From positions 17,473,334 to 17,537,333 of the forward strand of contig NW_024037074.1 of the NCBI RefSeq assembly GCF_015706575.1: a DNA stretch of 64,000 nt. Direction: 5' to 3'. Made by a program: the position numbers and the translations under genes. The stretch's first letter is position 1. Every line of letters starts with the position of its first letter. Positions 47,938 to 60,800 of this stretch are shown in pieces. Origin of the DNA: Patiria miniata (lineage: Eukaryota; Echinodermata; Asteroidea; Valvatida; Asterinidae). Under the pieces are notes generated by a model that was not told the origin of the DNA, did not search any database, and saw only the letters and a list, made by a program, of their open reading frames with translations.

Positions 47938-48874
47938 AACCTGCTGACCATGGGCGGAGCCAATATATGTGGTTTTTTTTAGAGGGGTTAATATGTTTGA
48001 AGAGGCTTACATTTTTGAACGTGCGGTGCGCTTTCTAAAATTGCCTGTTTAGTCTTCTCAGTTTAGTTTGTTTGTTTGTTTTTATTTGACAATCTCCATA
48101 TATCGTTACCAAGAACAATGAACATAACATTACGCATTCAATTTAAAACAGATTATAATCACAGAAATACAATGTCTGTCCGAGGCATTCTTTCTTATTA
48201 TGTTCTTTATTGTTCTAATCTTGTCCTACAGATTTTCTGTCTGAGTGTATTTCTTTACAATCCACTTATTACACACTGTGTTGGTTTCAGGTTTTAAGTC
48301 TCAGTTTTCTTGATTTTAGGTTTTAACTTGGTATAAAGTTCTTATTTCGTCATTTTGATTTTCTTTTGAGGTTGTAGTAAATCAATTCTTTTTTGGTCTT
48401 TTTTGGTTTGAAATCTAGAATTGTGTCCCTTGTCTCTATGAATTCGATTTCCTCACTTCTTTTCCTTTCAAAGATCCTGAGTTTAGTTTAGTTTTATCCC
48501 CATCGAGTTTTAGTTTTTGCTAGTTTCCACACAGTGAATCAGTTTTCACGGTTACACAGGCATGTACTTACGATATCTATGGCTGCAAGCAGCGTCTGCG
48601 CGGAGTCCTGTGGGGCGCGGCGCGCGTGGCGCGCCCGGCACCGCGCCGCGCGCATGCCGCGCGCATGCCACGCGTCTTTTTATTCTATATCTATGGCACG
48701 CACACATTTACGGTAGCATTTTAGAATTCTTTAGGAGACGCGCATCACATTTACGTACATTATTCATTAAGTGTGAAGTCTTTCGTAAGACGTATTTAGT
48801 GGTGGCTGCAGGGATTTCAATTCATTGAACTGACATCGTATCACGACTGTAATCTTGACAAATCTGTGAACAGT
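47938..48874. other. Spacer between gene C and the FAM187-like gene
   Basis: This holds the 3' UTR of gene C (AT-rich, with TTTG-type runs near 48066) and the promoter region of the next gene. I saw no AATAAA close to the gene C stop. The notable part is a very GC-rich patch at 48590-48675, listed separately. No exon is supported. Confidence 0.5.
48573..48697. repeat. GC-rich palindromic patch between 11 bp direct repeats
   Basis: ATATCTATGGC occurs at 48573-48583 and at 48687-48697. The DNA between is extremely rich in CG, with complementary blocks GGGGCGCGGCGCGCG and CCGCGCCGCGCGC that could form a strong hairpin, followed by 'gcgcatgcc' repeats. It lies 180-300 bp upstream of the next gene's ATG. 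It may be a CpG-rich promoter element or an inserted repeat; the flanking repeats favour insertion. Confidence 0.6.
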
Positions 48875-51800
48875 ATGAATCTGCTTCGTGCGTGGTTTCT
48901 TCAGCTGGTTTTCTTACTTTGTTTATGGGCTGACGGTAAGTATGTTTGCCTATGTTTTGTCGTGTGTTTGGTGTTAATCGACTCCACATCATGCCTGTGA
49001 CAGCTCATTTGGTAAGTCTAGCTTAACAAATTGTAATAGCTTCAGCTAGGACTGTCCAGACATCTCATTTCTTGTCATTATCCAAAAAAAATATTAAAAA
49101 TTCATGACTTAATTAGCTCAGGTGGACCCCCTTACCGCTACACCTTGCACACCTTTGCATGATTAGCCTATAGGCCTAGGCCTATTTGGGGAAATTTTTT
49201 TCAAAAAAGTGGTAGGCTAGGCCTATGTAAAATTTAAAAATGCACGGTTACGAAATTTTAGAGAGTAAAAACAATATGACAGCGGTTCCTAAACTTCATT
49301 TTTCGCTTTACTGTTTGTAAATTATTGTCTTTAATTTAAATAACAGCCGTCCAAACTGACTTTTGGCAGCCAGGAGACAGCGGAATTCTACAACTAATAA
49401 AAGGTAACACAATGGTGGTTATTGTGTTTTGAGAATGAACAGGTTTGTACGGAGGATTACATTCTGCGCATATAGCACGCCCCACAAGTCGCTCATTTTT
49501 TTTTTTTTTACCAACTCCTGAGGTGTAAACCTTGCCAAAAATCGCTATGACGATTATTCCCCTCATTTGATACCGGTGGCCAAAATTTTGGATCGAGGCT
49601 GATGGCCTATTACGAAATAGGTAGTCGTGTATTCTAGGACCCCGCTCCACATAGAGGACGAAAAGACACTTTTTAAAGGGGCATTACGGCCAGAAATCCC
49701 CGAAAATATCATGCTTTACGTTGTTTACTTAAACTAATTCAAAAGTCTGGTTGAAAGGAAACAAACCAAATGTCTTAGCGTTCTCGAGAAAAGACGTAAA
49801 GTCCGTGATTGTTTACATCAGACGCGACGAAAATGTTTACGGCGTATCATAATCCATACGTATTTCAAGTCGTGTCTATTCAATACGATTGCGTTATTTC
49901 GCAAAAGTCCTTATTTTGGAATAATTTATTTCTTTTTTACTTTGAAAACCTGGCATGAACGGGCTTCCGTATACAGACGACTTTTAAAAGGCTGGGATTT
50001 ATTCTACAACAGCTACTCCAAAAGCATTTATATTAAGACTTAGAGCTTCAAAGTTTCAAATTATGAAATGGGAATGGTTTCTTTCTTTCTTTTTTGCATT
50101 AGTGAAACTAGGAGAGGACCATGTGTATTAATGTTCAGCGGATTTTTTTTTTTTTAGAACTCGAGTTCTAGTCCATCCGCACAATTCATCATTGAAGTTC
50201 GGATTTTCTCGTCTTGTCTCGAAAATTGTCTTGATCAACGAGAAGGATTGAGCACTATATTTGTTGATGGGTTGCTTTTGTTGTGGATTTATAATGAATA
50301 TGCGCAGGCAGCAAACTGGGATCGGTCACTATCCACTCGCATACCCGAAAACGGCGGGAACTTTCGGACGAGGAAATTGGCAGGTTGAGCGAAGAGCAAT
50401 TTATGCATTTGGCAATCTTAGGTAAGTATTCTAATAAATTGTCATTTCTCGGTTATACCAATTTACACTATTTTTTTAATTATTTGAATTATTGAAGGTA
50501 ATCTTGTCAAATTGTTGTTTTTTTTCCAAGCGAGGCCCACGTTACGTACCCGATATCTTGTTTAAACAAACGACACAAACACGCATAAAAGGGGCACTAG
50601 GTCCTGATATCCCCGAAATTTTTATGTTTTGGATTGTTTGCTTATAAAATCTTCTTTCAAACATCTGGTTGAAAGAAAACCAACCTAATGTGTTACCGTT
50701 CCCGAAAAAAGACGACCCCCGGTTGTTACATCGGACACGATCGAGTACGCATACGTTTTCCTGTCGTTCCGTCAGCCAATTAACAACTGCTGTGATGTGG
50801 GATATGCGTTTTGAACACCATAGGGCGCATAATTTAAACTGTAAATAAAAAACTAGACGTATCATGAATTTTATTTTCATGAAATATAGGATATCAACAA
50901 CACTCAAGTAAATTTTCGTGGCGATTTCTTTTACGTAGCGACCGAGACAGCCAGTTAAATAACGCATTACGTTTACTGACCAGCAATATTTGGATTGTAA
51001 TTGAAAACATCAGAGTATCGCCCATGTTTAAACGTAACAATGTTTGTCCCTAATTCATGCATTTAGAGTCCCCCTGGACCATTGGGAACTAACAAAAATT
51101 GAAGGTATTGATTTTTGAAACAATCACTTTTTTCTACATTCTGGCGCAGTTGGACCTTGAACTGGCCCACTGTGCGTATACGTACAAATTCATAGCACAC
51201 TCCCTGTGGGATATCACGCACGTGATTTCACACAGAGAGTGTGCCATGACTTTTTATAAACCTAACACGTGATCGTTCTAGACCAATGAAAATTTATAAA
51301 GTGTTCAAAACAGAGGTATAACAATATACACGTTGGATATACACGTTGTGTGTGTCTTTTCAGCACCGCGCTCGCGAACAGCGGTGACCAATCACCAACG
51401 CACAAACAGCCCGACTTTTTGAGGTCGTAAAAGTGGACCCCGAAAGTCGTTCTCGCACGCATAATACAGGAATAACACAAAACGCCCAGTTTTTAAAGGA
51501 CAGTTGTGTGGATGTTTATATGATCTTCCACTTTGAACAGCGCCCCATTGGAAAATGGTACCTCCACTACCCACACTATAGAGTTTACGAAAGCCGAGTG
51601 TCAAAACGCCCCCATTAACAAAATGCCCCCCCCCCCCCCCAGTATTTGATTATACGGAGGGCAAGTGTCCGGAAAAAAACCCTGTCTACATTGTTTCAGC
51701 ATTGATTTGTGACATACAGAACATCTGACGGGCCTGCCCCCCTTCAAAAATCCCTGGATCCGCCCCTGATATCTTGTGCGTTACAATGATAATAAAATAC

Positions 51801-54800
51801 ACTGTTCGTTCTTCCATTTCAGGGGGTCAGCGGTATCAACGGCTTTATGGACCACCACCCGCCGAGTTGACAGACACCCGGAGAGGAATTTTCGTGTTAG
51901 TTAAATTAGGTTGGTATTTGTCAGGATTTTTTTAAAATAAGAAACAAGACAAATTGAGGTTTTCAAGTTGCCTTTGTCGTTTCTTGGGTCGACGTGAAAT
52001 GTTCCCAGTACCACGCGAGGTGAACTGAAGACATCTATTAGACAGTCGAAATTCTTCACACCAAAGGGTGAGTAAAAAAAACCCCAAAAACCCGAAACTC
52101 AAATGTCGGTTCCAAATGTAGCACTTTAAAAGTCTAGGATATAAAAGCCCAATTCATCAGCTTTCTTTGGTACAAGAATCATTCAAATCACTTTAAAGGG
52201 AATAAACATCATTTGCTTTTGCTGTAATTTTCAGAAATGGACGGAATTGGGGGGTTGGAAATATATAGCAAATATAGTTACACTGACTTTTTGAGGTTTT
52301 GGGTTCGAAAATGCTATAAAAATCAAGAAAAACAATCATTTTCCTGTAGTCTGGTTTCCTTGACTCCTTTTAAGAAGAAACAGAGCAGTTTACATATACA
52401 TGTATTGGGGAATTGTAAGGTAAGGGAACCAGTCTAGCTGGCTTGTACCCGCTCATAGGTGTGTAATCGATTGCAAACAAGTGCGATGGTCAACTGGGGC
52501 CAGTATTTGAAAAAAAGCCAGTTTTTTCCAACGCTGATCGGCCGATCAGCGTTGGAAATTGATACAAAAATACCACTTTTCTTGAAAATGACAGTATACC
52601 AGGTGCCATGATTTTACAGAATGCTTTACACTGTCATTCACTAACAGTCCAGCAAGGTATTTCAAAATGATTTGGTAGTTTCATTTTCTGATGTTTGCAA
52701 ATGTTGTATTTTCCCTTTAAACACAACCACCGTTTTAAGGTTCTGTCCACGGATCACAAAAAAATGTGCGTTCTTTCAGCAAAAGGAAAACCAATTCACA
52801 CACATCCCTATGTGAATTGTTTTCGTTTTGCTGAAAGAACGCACACCTTTTTTTGTGATCCGTGGACAGAACCTTAAAACGGTGCATGGTTGTGTTTAAA
52901 ATTCCGTAAAAGAACATGAGTGATTTGAATGATTCTTGTACTAAAAGAAAGCTTATGCATTGGGCGTTCATATCCTGGAATTTGAAAGTGCTACACGCAG
53001 AGCTTCCCTAAAACAATGGTCCAAAAATTTGGGTTTCGGTTTTTTTTTTACTCACCCTGTATAGTAACAGTAAATATAGGAATCAGACCTCTTGAGATCA
53101 AAACATTTGCTGTGATTTGCAATTTTTGCTGAAGACTATAATCTACGAAAAGGTGTCCTTCTGCAAAATACGAATCTGCAATAATCTATCCAATAAAAAT
53201 AAGAGTGTTAGAAAGGCATTTTGCGGCACGTCCTCTGTGGCACTATTGGCTCCGTCATTAATGCGAAAATTCATGCAGTATTGTACGTGGGAATGAGGAG
53301 TTAGCACTCTGGCTGTATTCACAAAACATCTGAAGTCGCACAAAAGGTCGCACTCCACATAAATATGAGACGCAGACGAGTGTAACAATATTTAGGCAGT
53401 AGGCCTATTCACGATCCATCTTCACTGAGCGCCTCTCTTATTTTCGTGACTAAAATCTCAGTGTGGTGGCACCAAAGAGCTTATATTAATTAATAATACA
53501 CAGTATTAAGTCACCTTTGATTTTATTTGACATTTAAACTTACGAGTACATACATTCCCATGGGCCGTATTAAGTTGAAAATGTCTTGGTGGTCAGGCAC
53601 CGTAATTCCTTAGAGGGGAAAAACCGATTTGATTGTTCATGGTCTTTAATTAAACTTACCATCAAAACCTTAAAAAAAGGAGACGATTGTTAAAACTGTT
53701 GTCAGTACCCAGGTCCAGTTATTCTTTTTTTATGTAGTCACATGACCCTTTGACGATTTCGATGTATTTAACAGTTACTATGTTTCGTTACATCTGGTTA
53801 AAAAAATCCCAATATTATTCAGGTGAAATAGAATTTGATGAGATAGAACAAAGGGAGAAAGAAGAACGGAGCAGAGCCCCGCCACCGCCAAAGAAAAAGG
53901 CCCCGCCCAAGAAAAAGGTCCCTACTAGTACTAGTACATGCCAAAGCCCTGACCAACAACGCCCTCTTGTGGCGTACGCTGGCATGAAGCTGGAACTAGA
54001 TTGCCAAGTTTGGTAGGTATATACTGTATCTATATTGGCTTTAATTACGTCTGCAGTTTCGTAATAAAGCCAAATGCTTAAATTGATTGTGGAGCTTTTG
54101 AAAGTGTTAAAAAGCGCCACCTACTGGTCGTGCGCGGAGTCCATTATAGGAATTCCAAACCGTGCACTACTTTATGACGCCCTTCTTCAATAGCAAGGAT
54201 AGACCCGTACCTCCAGGCTCTGCGGTCAGCTGGAGTTTTCAGCCCAACGGAACGACCACCACTAAAACCATGGACACTGTGAAGGGCCTCCGGAATGGGT
54301 ACGAGTTCCACGAAGACAAGAGACAACTGCTGTTTCCGACTATCGGACAGAGGAATGCTGGGAAATATTTCTGTAAACCCGAGAGTGGAGGCGATTTGTT
54401 TGGCAAATACGACGTGACAGGTTAGAGCGTCAGGCTTTGGTTCGCTAAGTTGCCACGCAAATGCAATTTTACCATAAATGTTGGACCTCGACCCGTCGAC
54501 CTGACCCCCCCCCCGAAAAAAATCGGGACATTTTAGAGCTGCCAGTCTAGGGGCGAATCTATCTTTCCGGAAACGTAGTGGGGTGGAAGGGGCATAATAT
54601 GAAGGGGGCGGTGGTGAAGGTTCGGGGGCCTACCTCCAGGAACATTTTGAAATGTACAGTTTTCTCCCCTGCATAAATTTGAGAGTAGAGAGAAGAATAA
54701 CATTCCATAATTTATTTTCGCCCGTTTTATTGTTACATTACCTTGCATTACGCTAACATTACTGAGCGCCTGGACCCCGAGAGGGTTTTTTGGGGGAGGG

Positions 54801-57800
54801 GGAGCGAAGGGCGGGGGGGGGGGGGAAGGGTTTGATTCATGCAACACTCTGACCTCCCTCTAGATCCGTTACTGGCTGCTAGTTAAATTAAGTGACTCTA
54901 CATTCCTTGTGTCTCTGAAATGGTACCCAAAAAATTGTTTCGATACCCCCCCCCCGAAAAAAAGACAAACAGGTCAGGTTGTGATCTTGGTTCCAGAGCT
55001 TACGATTAATTCTTTCATGACAGAAATGTTAGATCCTGGCTTAGTTTTGTTTTACTTTAACATCAATTTTAATACTTGTCACTGAAACAAAATAATAATG
55101 GCTTCGTCCCGTTGTGACTGACAATTACATTCAGGAACACACTTTTTTTTCCCCTTTTCCCTCCACAGTTATCGAAGATCCGTACTTCCACCTTCGTAAG
55201 TATACAGTCATTATCCGTTCCCCACATATTGCAACTTCTGAATCTCTGAAAAAAAATTTGGTCCCCAAAATGTGTGTCCAAAAAATTACGGCGTGGGGTT
55301 CGGGGCCCGCTTGAGGGCCCCGAATTTTTTTTTTATGGATTCTAGATGCTCTGTTGCGTGATCTGAGGCAATTTCTGACCACTTTAACAATTGTTTTTTG
55401 AAGAAAAGATGATGGTGTATAATCATTGCCTGCCTTTATTGCGAAGTCACGAAAAAAAAGAGTAAACGATTTTTTTGGGGGGGAGGAGGCATGGCCCTCT
55501 TTGCCCCCCCCCCCTGGATCCGCCCTTGGCGGCTGGCAGGCTGGCAGGCTCCCCCTTGCAGCCGGATCAGATGCTTCATTTTCATCTTTCAAAACCCAAG
55601 TTTTGGAGTTTTACAAACAAAGTTCGACACTTACTGCAGCTGTGAATCCGATAATGGTTGTACCTGGGCGTCTCACTAGTCGTTGTGTTGGCTGCAAATT
55701 TTAACTCATTTCCATTTCTTTTATCCCACTTGTCAGTTTTCCACTTGTCATAAACACTTTATGAATAAAAATAATAATAATATAAAAGTTACGCATCTGG
55801 ATATAATTTGAAAGTTCTGTACTGCAATATTTTGTAAAAGGACAACAAAAGAAAATCGTTTTGCATTTCGTGTAAATGAACAGAGAATATTGTAATTAAT
55901 CAGTTGGTTTGTGGTTTTTGCCATAGCCTAGAGTGGGCAATGACTACAAATATTACATAAGAATGGTGAGGACCAAGGGTCCTTTAGCAGCCTGACAAAA
56001 ATGATATGGAGTAACTATTATTGTCCCTGCCACATGTCTCCGATAACATTCATGTATTGTTTTCTGTCACTCAGTTTTGAAAGCTTTCATAATGTTACTG
56101 TTACTTTTTTTCTCTCCAGTTTTCGAATCTCTAAACGACCAACCCTATGGAGAACAACAAGGTAAAGCTGAAGAAGTATATGTTTTCCGTTTTGTTTTTA
56201 CACGCGTATTATTTTTTCGATATCAAAAAAGAAGTTAAAGGAATGACCACTGCATTAATGTGAATCACACAAACCGAATTCGCTCTTACAATTGAACCTT
56301 GGTGGACAAAATGAAAAAAAAAAAAACGACAGAAACTTGAAGACGGAGGAAAGCCACTCTTTTTGTTTATATACCGATTTCCAATGAAATCCAATGAAGC
56401 AATGAGGATTAATGGCAAATAATTTTGTCAAACCAACTTAATGTTTATATCCAGCAATTTTATATGTTAACTGTGAAAAAAAAAATATCCGGGAAAGTCT
56501 GTTTTACAATGAAGTCTCTTACTTGCGTGTAGTGCAACTGAGTTTCTTGGTGTTATTTTAAAATGGCAATTTATAGCCTGGTTGGGTTTGTGATACCCGA
56601 TTTATTTTTTTGCCCTGCATTGTTTAACAGCTAAGGATGGGACGACTCTCTTTACGCTTTGGAGTACCTGGACTGGATGCAACCACTGCGGCGAATTGGG
56701 AGAGAAATTCCAGTTTGGTAGGGGCTTTTATTAGATTTAGATCTCTTGAACTTAAAATTCTCACGGTATCGTCTCTCAAGTGCATTCTTGGGAACAACGC
56801 CAATATGGGGTTTAAAATCACGCTTAGCAGGCGTCACATTTTGTAAGTGAGACTTACAAATTCTCGGGACGTCATGCCTGCCTAGGCATTTTGTAATACA
56901 AATCAACTATTAACGCCTGGAATCGCCTGATATATCGCATATCAACGATAACATCGAGTGTGCAGTGTGGCAACGATAGAATCCCGCACCCTTTTGTCTT
57001 TTCATTTTCGCGGCTACTTTACTTAAAATCATTCAGAATGTAAATGTAGTCATTAATCTTTAAATATTTGTGAACGAAACTTGCGCGCCGGTTGCGTGCG
57101 CGTACCGGCGTCTGCTGCCACCAACCGTTTGGATCGGCGAAGAAGCGCCACGTTCTTTTCAGTCTTGGCGACTCGGATCAATATCCCTGTATTGTGATTC
57201 ATCTTCGGTTGTTCTGATTGAAGGTTACTGCTATGCACGCTACCGTCAACAGGAGTATCCAGAGGGCGTGCCGTGCCGATCCAATGTCCTTACGTACAGT
57301 GAGAGGCAACTATTCTCATACAGGCGAGACGAAAAAATCATAAGGACGTGCGAAGAGGCTTGTCCGAAAGGTACACTTTTTTTCCAGTGGACTCAAATCC
57401 ATTCGATAAGAAATTTATGGCTGGTTTCCTAGCATTTTTCTTGTATGCTCGTTGTTCGTCCTCTTCTCGATCGAGTTTCACACCAAAGTATTGTTTCATT
57501 GCTATCTTTCTGTTCCGACACAGAAGCTATCCACTTTGAACACAGCGAACAAAACATAAAATAAAAACAAAAAAATTAATAGGATATGAAACTTTATTTA
57601 ATTACTTAACATATTTTGAAAATAGAGCGGACCTTTTTGTCATTAGAAGTGAAAAAACACAACCCAAACGAGTAACCCTTTTAGACGCTCAAACGAAAAA
57701 AGTAGGGTTTGTATAAATATAAATATTCGTGTGAAATAGGCCTAAATAAAGGAGACTGAGAACACTAAAAAACATAAACATAAATCGATTAAATCTGACT

Positions 57801-60800
57801 TGGATCGTATTTATTTCCTTTAATCAGGTAAAGAGGGTAATTCAATGTCTGATAGTAAGGCAATGGAGACGTATCACGTGGATTTCGACCTGGGGCGTCC
57901 GAAACTTCCACCAGAGGGTCAGTATGTATCTATTTTTTTTCATCCCCGCCTGTTTTTCGTCAACTTTTGGCATGGGTGGCTTGTGCATAAAGCGCTCGCC
58001 TCTCACCAAGGTGACCACGGTTCGAATCCTGGCCGCGGATCACATGTGAGTAGAGTTGTGCGTTGGTTCTCTCCTGTGCCACGAGGGTATTTCTCCGGGC
58101 CCTCCGGTTTTCCCTCCCTCCGGAAAAATCAAACACTTTCGATCTCAGGCTGTGCTCCTTGGTCATATATGGGTCGATGTGGCCGGCAGCCATAGGCGCC
58201 TATACGTGCCAGCGGCCCGACCACGTTGTAGCCGCGTCCTTCGCAATTCAGCATACCAGCTGCGAGTAAGGATGATTAGCCTTTCAAATTATTATTATTA
58301 TTATTAAGTTGGATAATGTCGCAAGAGGTCTCCTTCGACTCCTCGGCTTTGTCATCCTTCAACCAGAAGCAGATGACTATTAAAGTTTGAGGTGGCGCAC
58401 GGAATGTACGTTCATGTCTTTTGCATGGAGTTTGCGCTCCAATAAGATTTTGTTTTCGTTAAATCAACCATGCTTTGTGTAGCTCAATTACTCTCTTAAG
58501 TAAGACAGATAGAGCGACAAACGCTATTTAATTGTGAAATGTAAAATATAGAGCTGTAAAGTCAATGAAAATATGTACTGACTATACACATGTTTTATTC
58601 TCTCTTTTTTTCAGTGAAAAAACAAACACTTTACATTGACCAGGGGAGCTCTATGGAGTTGTTTTGTCCAGGGTAACTATAATTATATTAATGAATCTCA
58701 TTGTTTTATGAAAATCAACAAGTAATTTTTTTTTTTAAATTAGACTAAGGCCTGACTGACTGTCAAAGATGCATGCATGTAATTCTTCACATATCTATGA
58801 TATATGCATATCACAGCTCGCTTGAGCATGATGCATCACAATTAATTGCTCGTTCGCTTAACAATGATTGCGATTCAAAGCTTTTCATGCAGAGGTCAAG
58901 ACGTTTGCGGCTTCACCGTGCCAAGTAGCAATTTTCCAAAAGAGAGGTGGATCTATAAGAACCGTAAAAGTTAATACAACTTTACTTCACTTGCTAAATT
59001 CAATATTAAGGCTTTGCCTTTTACCAACACAAAATTTCATACTAACCAGCCGGCCGACCCGGCAAGCTCGGTGGTCGAGTGGGTAAGGCGGTTTCACCAG
59101 TTATGTCTGAGATTGGAGCCCCACTAAAGTAAGCTTTTCAAGTTTGTCGCACAAGCTGTCGGACAACATTTGGTTTTAAGATTCATTTCATGAGAAGTTT
59201 CATTTATAATGTACCCTATGTGAAATTTCATTTGTAGAGGGCAAAAACCAATCTTCTTAAATCAAATTCATGCTGTTTGTGTAAATTTCTAGTGGCGGGT
59301 TACAGGACGCGATCCGATGGCAGAACGGCACCCAACACCTGATGCAGACACGCCTACGGACGCAGCGGGTGAACATTGACGCCGTTCACGTGTTACGCAT
59401 CCGCAATGTCGTGCCGGAGGACGGTCAGGTCTATACTTGCTATCACAACAATGAGCCCGTGGCCCGCATGACGGTCAATGGTAAAGAAATTAAGCCAGCC
59501 ACATTGTGGGTTGCTTAAAAAAATCCATGAATAAACATCTTATTTCCTGTTATCTTTCGTAGCTCCTTCTCTCTTTTAAACATTGCTCTTTTAATTGTTT
59601 GTTTAATTTGTGCTTTTTATATTATTATAGTATACGTACAATCTGTTCTCGTGATTTTATTATGTCTTTGTTTGTCTTTGTCTGGTTTTGTTTGTCTGTA
59701 AAGGCATTTCTACATAAGCCTTTTGGTCTTCAGAATATGCCTCCATATCAGCATCACCTCTCCTTTTTTTTTTAGGTCTCTTATGTATTCTTTCATCTCG
59801 GAGTGTATTTTTGTATGATTATAATCAATCATAATATTGTGTATTACCTGTACATGGAAATAAATGTCTATTTTAATTGAATTGAATTGAGCTGAAATGC
59901 ACTGGGATTCTCTAGGCACCAAAAGATATATCTTATTAAAAAAGCCAAGCTCGGTCGGATATCGGAAGCTGCGGGCCAACGAATTCGTCTTCATGCATGA
60001 GTCACTCAGTGGCGTATCTAGAGGCTGATTATTTTTGAAAGATATTTTTTCCGTAATTATTTCCATAAATGGTGATAGAATTCTGACATGAAAAACAGAA
60101 GAAAACCAAGCTCCTAATCCATTACAATGCACCTTGAAAATCGGCATATATTTCCCAGTAAAGTTTCCAAGATGTGTACTAGGCCCCACCCTCCTTTTTG
60201 ATTTTACGGAGGCCAAGTGTCCGGGGAAAAAAACCCATGTCTACATTTCGGCGCGGATGTGCGGGTGCGATTGCCTCCTCCCCCCCCCCCCGCCCCGCCC
60301 CTCCACCACATCAAAAGCTGGATACGCCACTGGAGTCGCGTGATTAATTGTGCCATGTAAATATTGGAAGTAGTGTTTTGAGTAAAACAAAATCAGGTTT
60401 TGACCCCAGTAACCCCTTTGCTGACCTTTGACCCCAGTTTGGTCATGTGACATGACCAAAGGGTGTTGAAATCGGTCAAAATAATATGTAGGAGCAATAG
60501 ACAATGCCAACGTTAGTTACCAACTAACTGACTAACAGACTCAACGGAGATGCATGACAATTTGTTGAGCTTCTATCCCGCAGCGCAGCTAAAAATAAAG
60601 GTAGAGACGGGACGCCTCTATTGCAGAAGTTGAAATTAGTTAATTGGTTACCTATCGCAGGCCGATTTTTTTTCGTGCGATGTCTCACTGGAAAGCTCAT
60701 AGATAATCATTTGCTAGAAAATTATCAATTCAATTTGAAAATCTATTTTTTCGGGGTTCCACACCCAAAAAGCACATAACTAAATAACAACTTTAAGGTG

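Noticed and set aside
54150-54193. Alternative start of FAM187-like exon 6 at the AG before 54150
   Set aside because: With the phase left by exon 5 this acceptor reads into an early stop. The acceptor before 54194 keeps the frame and gives a proper Ig fold.
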